64,000 nucleotides of DNA. It comes from Liopterus haemorrhoidalis (lineage: Eukaryota; Arthropoda; Insecta; Coleoptera; Dytiscidae). This document shows, in pieces, positions 10,181 through 22,032 of the stretch; the stretch's first letter is position 1, and every line of letters starts with the position of its first letter. The notes under the pieces are model-generated. The model saw only the letters and a list, made by a program, of their open reading frames with translations, had not been told where the DNA came from and made no database searches. Both the position numbers and the translations under genes were made by a program. The DNA lies in assembly GCA_963971575.1 (NCBI GenBank), contig OZ020623.1, forward strand, positions 18,292,980-18,356,979, in the 5' to 3' direction.

Positions 10181-13014
10181 ATTTCGTTGCTATTTTATGT
10201 CATTAACATCATTATTCTTGGTCAGAAACCAAAATATGTGTTATGTACTTCTAAACCATGTTGCGCTTAACCAGTTTTAAGTAAAACTTGAATTTTGAAA
10301 ATTCAACTATTTCTTTGCTATTTTCTGTCAATAATATCATAATTCTTGGTCAGAAACCAAAATTAGTGTTATGTACTTCTAAAACATGTTGCGCTTAACC
10401 AGTTTTCAAGTAAAACGTGAATTTGGAAAATTCAACTATCTCGTTGCTATTTTCTTTCAATAACATCATAATTCTTGGTCAGAAACCAAAATTAGTGTTA
10501 TGTACTTCTAAAACATGTTGCGCTTAACCAGTTTTCAAGTAAAACGTGAATTTTGAAAATTCAACTATTTCGTTGCTATTTTCTGTCAATAATATCATAA
10601 TTCTTGGTCAGAAACCAAAATTAGGGTTATGTACTTCTAAAACATGTTGCGCTTAACCAGTTTTCAAGTAAAACGTGAATTTTGAAAATTCAACTATTTC
10701 GTTGCTATTTTCTGTCAATAACATCATAATTCTTGGTCAGAAACCAAAATTAGTGTTATGTACTTCTAAAACATGTTGCGCTTAACCAGTTTTCAAGTAA
10801 AACGTGAATTTGAAAAATTCAACTATTTCGTTGCTATTTTATGTCATTAACATCATAATTCTTGGTCAGAAACCAAAATTAGTGTTATGTACTTCTAAAA
10901 CATGTTGCGCTTAACCAGTTTTCAAGTAAAACGTGAATTTGGAAAATTCAACTATTTCGTTGCTATTTTATGTCATTAACATCATTATTCTTGGTCAGAA
11001 ACCAAAATTAGTGTGTTGTACTTCTAAAACATGTTGCGCTTAACCAGTTTTCAAGTAAAACGTGAATTTGAAAAATTCAACTATTTCGTTGCTATTTTAT
11101 GTCATTAACATCATTATTCTTGGTCAGAAACCCAATATAGTGTTATGTACTTCTAAAACATGTTGCGTTTAACAAGTATTCAGGTAAAACGTGAATTTTG
11201 AAAATTCAACTGTTTCGTTGCTATTTTCTGTCAATAATATCATAATTCTTGGTCAGAAACCAAAATTAGTGTTATGTACTTCTAAAACATGTTGCGCTTA
11301 GCCAGTCTTCAAGTTAAATGTGAATTTTGAAAATTCAACTATTTCGTTGCTATTTTCTGTCAATAATATCATAATTCTTGGTCAGAAACCAAAATTAGGG
11401 TTATGTACTTCTAAAACATGTTGCGCTTAACCAGTTTTCAAGTAAAACGTGAATTTGGAAAATTCAACTATTTCGTTGCTATTTTATGTCATTAACATCA
11501 TTATTCTTGGTCAGAAACCAAAATTAGTGTTATGTACTTCTAAAACATGTCGCACTTAACAAGTTTTCAGGTAAAACGTGAATTTGGAAAATGCAACTAT
11601 TTCGTTGCTATTTTCTGTCAATAACATCATAATTCTTGGTCAGAAACCAAAATTAGTGTTATGTTCTTCTAAAACATGTTGCGCTTAGCCAGTTTTCAAG
11701 TTAAACGGGAATTTTGAAAATTCAACTATTTCGTTGCTATTTTGTGTCATTAACATCATTAATCTTGGTCAGAAACCAAAATATGTGTTATGTGCTTCTA
11801 AACCATGTTGCGCTTAACCAGTTTTCAAGTAAAACTTGAATTTTGAAAATTCAACTTTTTCTTTGCTATTTTCTGTCAATAACATAATTCTTGGTCAGAA
11901 ACCAAAATTAGTGTCATGTACTTCTTAAACATGTTGCGCTTAACCAGTTTTCAAGTAAAACCTGAATTTGGAAAATTCAACTATTTCGTTGCTATTTTCT
12001 GTCAATAACATCATAATTCTTGGTCAGGAACCAAAATTAGTGTTATGTACTTCTAAAACCTGTTGCGCTTAACCAGTTTTCAAGTAAAACTTGAATTTTG
12101 AAAATTCATCTATTGCGTTGCTATTTTGTGTCATTAACATCATTAATCTTGGTCAGAAACCAAAATATGTGTTATGTACTTCTAAACCATGTTGCGCTTA
12201 ACCAGTTTTCAAGTAAAACTTGAATTTTGAAAATTCAACTTTTTCTTTGCTATTTTCTGTCAATAATATCATAATTCTTGGTCAGAAACCAAAATTAGTG
12301 TTATGTACTTCTAAAACATGTTGCGCTTAACCAGTTTTCAAGTAAAACGTGAAATTGGAAAATTCAACTATTTCGTTGCTATTTTATGTCATTAACATCA
12401 TTATTCTTGGTCAGAAACCAAAATTAGTGTTACGTACTTCTAAAACATAATGCGCTTAACAAGTTTTCAGGTAAAACGTGAATTTGGAAAATTCAACTAT
12501 TTCGTTGAAATTTTATGTCAGTAACATCATTATTCTTCGTCAGAAACCAAAATTAGTGTTATGTACTTCTAAAACATGTTACGCTTAACAAGTATTCAGG
12601 TAAAACGTGAATTTGGAAAATTCACGTATTTCGTTGCTATCTTGTGTCATTAACATCATTATTCTTGGTCAGAAACCAAAATTGGTGTTATGTACTTCTA
12701 AAACATGTTGCGCTTAACCAGTTTTCAAGTAAAACGTGAATTTGAAAAATTCAACTATTTCGTTGCTATTTTATGTCATTAACATCATTATTCTTGGTCA
12801 GAAACCAAAATTAGTGTTATGTACTTCTAAAACATGTTGCGCTTAACAAGTATTCAGGTAAAACGTGAATTTTGAAAATTCAACTGTTTCGTTGCTATTT
12901 TCTGTCAATAATATCATAATTCTTGGTCAGAAACCAAAATTAGTGTTATGTACTTCTAAAACATGTTGCACTTAACCAGTTTTCAAGTAAAACGTGAATT
13001 TTGAAAATTCAACT
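10181..13014 (+). repeat. Family A block 2
   Basis: Twenty-two A monomers repeat 259-3608 of block 1 without the four-monomer segment 645-1160. The 126-bp monomer (11857) and the B/A hybrid (12499) are present in the expected places. The entry from family B is abrupt: 'cgctaaacaag' in the preceding monomer, then 'atgtcattaac' and 'cttggtcag' here. Confidence 0.92.
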
Positions 13015-15333
13015 ATTTCGTTGCTATTTTATGTCAGTAAAATCATTATTCTTCGTCAGAAACCAAAATAAGTGTTATGTACTTCTAAACCACGTTGCGC
13101 TTAACAAGTTTTCAAGTAAAACGTGAATTTTGAAAATTAAACTATTTCGTTGCTATTTTATGTCGGTAAAATCATTATTCTTCGTCAGAAACCATAATAA
13201 CTGTTATGTACTTCTAAAACACGTTGCGCTTAACAAGTTTTCAAGTAAAACGTGAATTTTGAAAATTCAACTATTTCGTTGCTATTTTATGTCAGTAACA
13301 TCATTATTCTTCGTCAGAAACCAAAATAAGTGTTATGTACTTCTAAAACACGTTGCGCTTAACAAGTTTTTATGTTAAACTTGTATTTTGAAAATTCCAC
13401 TATTTCGTTGATATTTTATGTCAGTAACATCATTATTCTTCGTCAGAAACCAAAATAAGTGTTATGTACTTCTAAAACACGTTGCGCTAAACAAGTTTTC
13501 AAGTAAAACGTGAATTTTGAAAATTCAACTATTTCGTTGCTATTTTATGTCAGTAACATCATTATTCTTCGTCAAAAACCAAAATAACTGTTATGTACTT
13601 CTAAAACACCTTGCGCTTAACAAGTTTCAAGTAAAACTTGTATTTTGAAAATTCAACTATTTCGTTGATATTTTATGTCAGTAACATCATTATTCTTCGT
13701 CAGAAACCAAAATAACTGTTATGTACTTCTAAAACACGTTGCGCTTAACAAGTTTTCAAGTCAAACGTGAATTTTGAAAATTCAACTATTTCGTTGCTAT
13801 TTTATGTCGGTAAAATCATTATTCTTCGTCAGAAACCAAAATAACTGTTATGTACTTCTTAAACACGTTGCGCTTAACAAGTTTTGAAGTAAAACGTGAA
13901 TTTTGAAAATTCAACTATTTCGTTGCTATTTTATGTCAGTAACATCATTATTTTTCGTCAAAAACCAAAATAACTGTTATGTACTTCTAAAACACGTTGC
14001 GCTTAACAAGTTTTCAAGTAAAACGTGAATTTTGAAAATTCAACTATTTCGTTGCTATTTTATGTCGGTAAAATCATTATTCTTCGTCAGAAACCAAAAT
14101 AACTGTTATGTACTTCTAAAACACGTTGCGCTTAACAAGTTTACAAGTAAAACGTGAATTTTGAAAATTCAACTATTTCGTTGCTATTTTATTTCGGTAA
14201 AATCATTATTCTTCGTCAGAAACCAAAATAACTGTTATTTACTTCTAAAACACGTTGCGCTTAACAAGTTTTCAAGTAAAACGTGAATTTTGAAAATTCA
14301 ACTATTTCGTTGCTATTTCATGTCAGTAACATCATTATTTTTCGTCAAAAACCAAAATAACTGTTATGTACTTCTAAAACACGTTGCGCTTAAGAAGTTT
14401 CATGTAAAACTTGTATTTTGAAAATTCAACTATTTCGTTGATATTTTATGTCAGTAACAGCATTATTCTTCGTCAGAAACCAAAATAAGTGTTATGTACT
14501 TCTAAAACACGTTGCGCTTAACAAGTTTTCAAGTCAAACGTGAATTTTGAAAATTCAACTATTTCGTTGCTATTTTATGTCGGTAAAATCATTATTCTTC
14601 GTCAGAAACCAAAATAACTGTTATGTACTTCTTAAACAGGTTGCGCTTAACAAGTTTTGAAGTAAAACGTGAATTTTGAAAATTCAACTATTTCGTTGCT
14701 ATTTTATGTCAGTAACATCATTATTTTTCGTCAAAAACCAAAATAACTGTTATGTACTTCTAAAACACGTTGCGCTTAAGAAGTTTCATGTAAAACTTGT
14801 ATTTTGAAAATTCAACTATTTCGTTGATATTTTATGTCAGTTACAGCATTATTCTTCGTCAGAAACCAAAATAAGTGTTATGTACTTCTAAAACACGTTG
14901 CGCTTAACAAGTTTTCAAGTAAAACGTGAATTTTGAAAATTCAACTATATCGTTGCTATTTTATGTCAGTAAAATCATTATTCTTCGTCAGAAACCAAAA
15001 TAAGTGTTATGTACTTCTAAACCACGTTGCGCTTAACAAGTTTTCAAGTAAAACGTGAATTTTGAAAATTCAACTATTTCGTTGCTATTTTATGTCGGTA
15101 AAATCTATATTCTTCGTCAGAAACCAAAATAACTGTTATGTACTTCTAAAACACGTAGCGCTTAACAAGTTTTCAAGTAAAACGTGAATTTTGAAAATTC
15201 AACTATTTCGTTGCTATTTTATGTCAGTAACATCATTATTCTTCGTCAGAAACCAAAATAAGTGTTATGTACTTCTAAAACACGTTGCGCTTAACAAGTT
15301 TTTATGTTAAACTTGTATTTTGAAAATTCCACT
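13015..15333 (+). repeat. Family B block 2a
   Basis: Eighteen B monomers repeating block 1a (3609-5927) at +9406, including the rare variants 'aaaattaaac', 'gaaaccataata', 'gtttacaag', 'gttatttac' and 'cttaagaag'. It ends with the 'gtttttatgttaaac' monomer next to the A island. Confidence 0.92.
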
Positions 15334-18300
15334 ATTTCGTTGATATTTTATGTCATTAACATCATTATTCTTGGTCAGAAACCAAAATTGGTGTTATGTA
15401 CTTCTAAAACATGTTGCGCTTAACCAGTTTTCAAGTAAAACGTGAATTTGAAAAATTCAACTATTTCGTTGCTATTTTATGTCATTAACATCATTATTCT
15501 TGGTCAGAAACCAAAATTAGTGTTATGTACTTCTAAAACATGTTGCGCTTAACAAGTATTCAGGTAAAACGTGAATTTTGAAAATTCAACTGTTTCGTTG
15601 CTATTTTCTGTCAATAATATCATAATTCTTGGTCAGAAACCAAAATTAGTGTTATGTACTTCTAAAACATGTTGCACTTAACCAGTTTTCAAGTAAAACG
15701 TGAATTTTGAAAATTCAACTATTTCGTTGCTATTTTATGTCAGTAAAATCATTATTCTTCGTCAGAAACCAAAATAAGTGTTATGTACTTCTAAACCACG
15801 TTGCGCTTAACAAGTTTTCAAGTAAAACGTGAATTTTGAAAATTCAACTATTTCGTTGCTATTTTATGTCGGTAAAATCATTATTCTTCGTCAGAAACCA
15901 AAATAACTGTTATGTACTTCTAAAACACGTTGCGCTTAACAAGTTTTTATGTTAAACTTGTATTTTGAAAATTCCACTATTTCGTTGATATTTTATGTCA
16001 GTAACATCATTATTCTTCGTCAGAAACCAAAATAAGTGTTATGTACTTCTAAAACACGTTGCGCTAAACAAGTTTTCAAGTAAAACGTGAATTTTGAAAA
16101 TTCAACTATTTCGTTGCTATGTTATGTCAGTAACATCATTATTCTTCGTCAAAAACCAAAATAACTGTTATGCACTTCTAAAACACCTTGCGCTTAACAA
16201 GTTTCAAGTAAAACTTGTATTTTGAAAATTCAACTATTTCGTTGATATTTTATGTCAGTAACATCATTATTCTTCGTCAGAAACCAAAATAACTGTTATG
16301 TACTTCTAAAACACGTTGCGCTTAACAAGTTTTCAAGTCAAACGTGAATTTTGAAAATTCAACTATTTCGTTGCTATTTTATGTCGGTAAAATCATTATT
16401 CTTCGTCAGAAACCAAAATAACTGTTATGTACTTCTTAAACACGTTGCGCTTAACAAGTTTTCAAGTAAAACGTGAATTTTGAAAATTCAACTATTTCGT
16501 TGCTATTTTATGTCAGTAACATCATTATTCTTCGTCAGAAACCAAAATAACTGTTATGTACTTCTAAAACACGTTGCGTTTAACCAGTTTTCAAGTAAAA
16601 CGTGAATTTTGAAAATTCAACTATTTCGTTGCTATTTTATGTCAGTAAAATCATTATTCTTCGTCAGAAACCAAAATAACTGTTATGTACTTCTTAAACA
16701 CGTTGTGCTTAACAAGTTTTCAAGTAAAACGTGAATTTTGAAAATTCAACTATTTCGTTGATATTTTATGTCAGTAACATCATTATTCTTCGTCAGAAAC
16801 CAAAATAACTGTTATGTACTTCTAAAACACGTTGCGCTTAACAAGTTTTCAAGTCAAACGTGAATTTTGAAAATTCAACTATTTCGTTGCTATTTTATGT
16901 CGGTAAAATCATTATTCTTCGTCAGAAACCAAAATAACTGTTATGTACTTCTTAAACACGTTGCGCTTAACAAGTTTTCAAGTAAAACGTGAATTTTGAA
17001 AATTCAACTATTTCGTTGCTATTTTATTTCGTAAAATCATTATTCTTCGTCAGAAACCAAAATAACTGTTATGTACTTGTAAAACACGTTGCGCTTAACA
17101 AGTTTTCAAGTAAAACGTGAATTTTGAAAATTCAACTATTTCGTTGCTATTTTATGTCAGTAACATCATTATTTTTCGTCAAAAACCAAAATAACTGTTA
17201 TGTACTTCTAAAACACGTTGAACTCAACAAGTTTTCAAGTAAGACGTGAATTTTGAAAATTCAACTATTTCGTTGCTAATTTATGTCGGTAAAATCATTA
17301 TTCTTCGTCAGAAACCAAAATAACTGTTATGAACTTCTAAAACACGTTGCGCTTAACAAGTTTTCAAGTAAAACGTGAATTTTGAAAATTCAACTATTTC
17401 GTTGATATTTTATGTCAGTAACATCATTATTCTTCGTCAGAAACCAAAATAACTGTTATGTACTTCTAAAACACGTTGCGCTTAACCAGTTTTCAAGTAA
17501 AACGTATATTTTGAAAATTCAACTATTTCGTTGCTATTTTATGTCAGTAAAATCATTATTCTTCGTCAGAAACCAAAATAAGTGTTATGTACTTCTAAAA
17601 CATGTTGCGCTTAACAAGTTTTCATGTAAAACTTGTATTTTGAAAATTCAACTATTTCGTTGATATTTTATGTCAGTAACATCATTATTCTTCGTCAGAA
17701 ACCAAAATAAGTGTTATGTACTTCTAAAACACGTTGCGCTTAACAAGTTTTCAAGTAAAACGTGAATTTTGAAAATTCAACTATTTCGTTGCTATTTTAT
17801 GTCAGTAACATCATTATTCTTCGTCAAAAACCAAAATAACTGTTATGTACTTCTAAAACACGTTGCGCTGAACAAGTTTCAAGTAAAACTTGTATTTTGA
17901 AAATTCAACTATTTCGTTGATATTTTATGTCAGTTACATCATTATTCTTCGTCAGAAACCAAAATAAGTGTTATGTACTTCTAAAACACGTTGCGCTTAA
18001 CAAGTTTTCAAGTAAAACGTGAATTTTGAAAATTCAACTATATCGTTGCTATTTTATGTCAGTAAAATCATTATTCTTCGTCAGAAACCAAAATAAGTGT
18101 TATGTACTTCTTAAACACGTTGCGCTTAACAAGTTTTCAAGTAAAACGTGAATTTTGAAAATTCAACTATTTCGTTGCTATTTTATTTCGTAAAATCATT
18201 ATTCTTCGTCAGAAACCAAAATAACTGTTATGTACTTCTAAAACACGTTGCGCTTAACAAGTTTTCAAGTAAAACGTGAATTTTGAAAATTCAACTATTT

Positions 18301-18554
18301 TGTTGCTATTTTATGTCAGTAACATCATTATTCTTCGTCAAAAACAAAAATAACTGTTATGTACTTCTAAAACACGTTGCGCTTTACAAGTTTTCAAGTA
18401 AAACGTGAATTTTGAAAATTCAACTATTTCGTTGCTATTTTATGTCAGTAACATCATTATTCTTCGTCAGAAACCAAAATAACTGTTATGTACTTCTAAA
18501 ACACGTTGCGCTTAACCAGTTTTCAAGTAAAACGTGAATTTTGAAAATTCAACT
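15076..18554 (+). repeat. 3479-bp higher-order unit, first complete copy
   Basis: A 27-monomer unit begins at the monomer with 'cggtaaaatctatattc' and 'acgtagcg', contains the A island and the 83-codon pair, and is followed at once by a second copy. In copy I of the large duplication the same unit is 5670-9148, with the beginning of a second at 9149-10180. The monomers before the unit differ between repeats, so its left edge is placed at the shared monomer boundary. Confidence 0.88.
15334..15720 (+). repeat. Three-monomer family A island, copy 3
   Basis: Copy of the island at 5928 at +9406, with the same three A variants and the same junctions on both sides. Confidence 0.9.
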
Positions 18555-18812
18555 ATTTCGTTGCTATTTTATGTCGGTAAAATCTATATTCTTCGTCAGA
18601 AACCAAAATAACTGTTATGTACTTCTAAAACACGTAGCGCTTAACAAGTTTTCAAGTAAAACGTGAATTTTGAAAATTCAACTATTTCGTTGCTATTTTA
18701 TGTCAGTAACATCATTATTCTTCGTCAGAAACCAAAATAAGTGTTATGTACTTCTAAAACACGTTGCGCTTAACAAGTTTTTATGTTAAACTTGTATTTT
18801 GAAAATTCCACT
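15721..18812 (+). repeat. Family B block 2b
   Basis: Twenty-four B monomers equivalent to block 1b at +9406. They carry the 'gctatgttatg'/'atgcactt' monomer near 16120, the 'cgttgaactc' monomer near 17138 and the open monomer pair at 17412. The right end is the 'gtttttatgttaaac' monomer. Confidence 0.92.
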
Positions 18813-21800
18813 ATTTCGTTGATATTTTATGTCATTAACATCATTATTCTTGGTCAGAAACCAAAATTGGTGTTATGTACTTCTAAAACATGTTGCGCTT
18901 AACCAGTTTTCAAGTAAAACGTGAATTTGAAAAATTCAACTATTTCGTTGCTATTTTATGTCATTAACATCATTATTCTTGGTCAGAAACCAAAATTAGT
19001 GTTATGTACTTCTAAAACATGTTGCGCTTAACAAGTATTCAGGTAAAACGTGAATTTTGAAAATTCAACTGTTTCGTTGCTATTTTCTGTCAATAATATC
19101 ATAATTCTTGGTCAGAAACCAAAATTAGTGTTATGTACTTCTAAAACATGTTGCACTTAACCAGTTTTCAAGTAAAACGTGAATTTTGAAAATTCAACTA
19201 TTTCGTTGCTATTTTATGTCAGTAAAATCATTATTCTTCGTCAGAAACCAAAATAAGTGTTATGTACTTCTAAACCACGTTGCGCTTAACAAGTTTTCAA
19301 GTAAAACGTGAATTTTGAAAATTCAACTATTTCGTTGCTATTTTATGTCGGTAAAATCATTATTCTTCGTCAGAAACCAAAATAACTGTTATGTACTTCT
19401 AAAACACGTTGCGCTTAACAAGTTTTTATGTTAAACTTGTATTTTGAAAATTCCACTATTTCGTTGATATTTTATGTCAGTAACATCATTATTCTTCGTC
19501 AGAAACCAAAATAAGTGTTATGTACTTCTAAAACACGTTGCGCTAAACAAGTTTTCAAGTAAAACGTGAATTTTGAAAATTCAACTATTTCGTTGCTATG
19601 TTATGTCAGTAACATCATTATTCTTCGTCAAAAACCAAAATAACTGTTATGCACTTCTAAAACACCTTGCGCTTAACAAGTTTCAAGTAAAACTTGTATT
19701 TTGAAAATTCAACTATTTCGTTGATATTTTATGTCAGTAACATCATTATTCTTCGTCAGAAACCAAAATAACTGTTATGTACTTCTAAAACACGTTGCGC
19801 TTAACAAGTTTTCAAGTCAAACGTGAATTTTGAAAATTCAACTATTTCGTTGCTATTTTATGTCGGTAAAATCATTATTCTTCGTCAGAAACCAAAATAA
19901 CTGTTATGTACTTCTTAAACACGTTGCGCTTAACAAGTTTTCAAGTAAAACGTGAATTTTGAAAATTCAACTATTTCGTTGCTATTTTATGTCAGTAACA
20001 TCATTATTCTTCGTCAGAAACCAAAATAACTGTTATGTACTTCTAAAACACGTTGCGTTTAACCAGTTTTCAAGTAAAACGTGAATTTTGAAAATTCAAC
20101 TATTTCGTTGCTATTTTATGTCAGTAAAATCATTATTCTTCGTCAGAAACCAAAATAACTGTTATGTACTTCTTAAACACGTTGTGCTTAACAAGTTTTC
20201 AAGTAAAACGTGAATTTTGAAAATTCAACTATTTCGTTGATATTTTATGTCAGTAACATCATTATTCTTCGTCAGAAACCAAAATAACTGTTATGTACTT
20301 CTAAAACACGTTGCGCTTAACAAGTTTTCAAGTCAAACGTGAATTTTGAAAATTCAACTATTTCGTTGCTATTTTATGTCGGTAAAATCATTATTCTTCG
20401 TCAGAAACCAAAATAACTGTTATGTACTTCTTAAACACGTTGCGCTTAACAAGTTTTCAAGTAAAACGTGAATTTTGAAAATTCAACTATTTCGTTGCTA
20501 TTTTATTTCGTAAAATCATTATTCTTCGTCAGAAACCAAAATAACTGTTATGTACTTGTAAAACACGTTGCGCTTAACAAGTTTTCAAGTAAAACGTGAA
20601 TTTTGAAAATTCAACTATTTCGTTGCTATTTTATGTCAAAACATCATTATTTTTCGTCAAAAACCAAAATAACTGTTATGTACTTCTAAAACACGTTGAA
20701 CTCAACAAGTTTTCAAGTAAGACGTGAATTTTGAAAATTCAACTATTTCGTTGCTAATTTATGTCGGTAAAATCATTATTCTTCGTCAGAAACCAAAATA
20801 ACTGTTATGAACTTCTAAAACACGTTGCGCTTAACAAGTTTTCAAGTAAAACGTGAATTTTGAAAATTCAACTATTTCGTTGATATTTTATGTCAGTAAC
20901 ATCATTATTCTTCGTCAGAAACCAAAATAACTGTTATGTACTTCTAAAACACGTTGCGCTTAACCAGTTTTCAAGTAAAACGTATATTTTGAAAATTCAA
21001 CTATTTCGTTGCTATTTTATGTCAGTAAAATCATTATTCTTCGTCAGAAACCAAAATAAGTGTTATGTACTTCTAAAACATGTTGCGCTTAACAAGTTTT
21101 CATGTAAAACTTGTATTTTGAAAATTCAACTATTTCGTTGATATTTTATGTCAGTAACATCATTATTCTTCGTCAGAAACCAAAATAAGTGTTATGTACT
21201 TCTAAAACACGTTGCGCTTAACAAGTTTTCAAGTAAAACGTGAATTTTGAAAATTCAACTATTTCGTTGCTATTTTATGTCAGTAACATCATTATTCTTC
21301 GTCAAAAACCAAAATAACTGTTATGTACTTCTAAAACACGTTGCGCTGAACAAGTTTCAAGTAAAACTTGTATTTTGAAAATTCAACTATTTCGTTGATA
21401 TTTTATGTCAGTTACATCATTATTCTTCGTCAGAAACCAAAATAAGTGTTATGTACTTCTAAAACACGTTGCGCTTAACAAGTTTTCAAGTAAAACGTGA
21501 ATTTTGAAAATTCAACTATATCGTTGCTATTTTATGTCAGTAAAATCATTATTCTTCGTCAGAAACCAAAATAAGTGTTATGTACTTCTTAAACACGTTG
21601 CGCTTAACAAGTTTTCAAGTAAAACGTGAATTTTGAAAATTCAACTATTTCGTTGCTATTTTATTTCGTAAAATCATTATTCTTCGTCAGAAACCAAAAT
21701 AACTGTTATGTACTTCTAAAACACGTTGCGCTTAACAAGTTTTCAAGTAAAACGTGAATTTTGAAAATTCAACTATTTTGTTGCTATTTTATGTCAGTAA

Positions 21801-22032
21801 CATCATTATTCTTCGTCAAAAACAAAAATAACTGTTATGTACTTCTAAAACACGTTGCGCTTTACAAGTTTTCAAGTAAAACGTGAATTTTGAAAATTCA
21901 ACTATTTCGTTGCTATTTTATGTCAGTAACATCATTATTCTTCGTCAGAAACCAAAATAACTGTTATGTACTTCTAAAACACGTTGCGCTTAACCAGTTT
22001 TCAAGTAAAACGTGAATTTTGAAAATTCAACT
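18555..22032 (+). repeat. 3479-bp higher-order unit, second complete copy
   Basis: Repeats 15076-18554 landmark for landmark, including the A island (18813) and the open pair (20890). It is one base shorter because 'gtcagtaacatc' has become 'gtcaaaacatc' near 20636. After 22032 the next monomer has 'cagtaaaatc' rather than 'cggtaaaatctatattc', which marks the end of the tandem pair. Confidence 0.88.
18813..19199 (+). repeat. Three-monomer family A island, copy 4
   Basis: Copy of the island at 15334 at +3479. It is the last A island of this type in the window; the long B block after 48965 has its flanking monomers but not the island. Confidence 0.9.

Larger units (their letters stand above)
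10181..19586 (+). repeat. 9922-bp higher-order unit, copy II (four monomers missing)
   Basis: This copy lies directly behind copy I. It lacks the four monomers that stand at 645-1160 in copy I: the 'ctttcaataac' monomer at 10439 is followed immediately by the 'aattaggg' monomer at 10568. The missing 516 bp are exactly 4 x 129. Private changes include C at 10440 ('aactatctcg') and G at 11593 ('aaaatgcaac'). Beyond 19586 the B sequence continues, whereas copy I stopped, so the downstream array is the more complete version. Confidence 0.9.
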
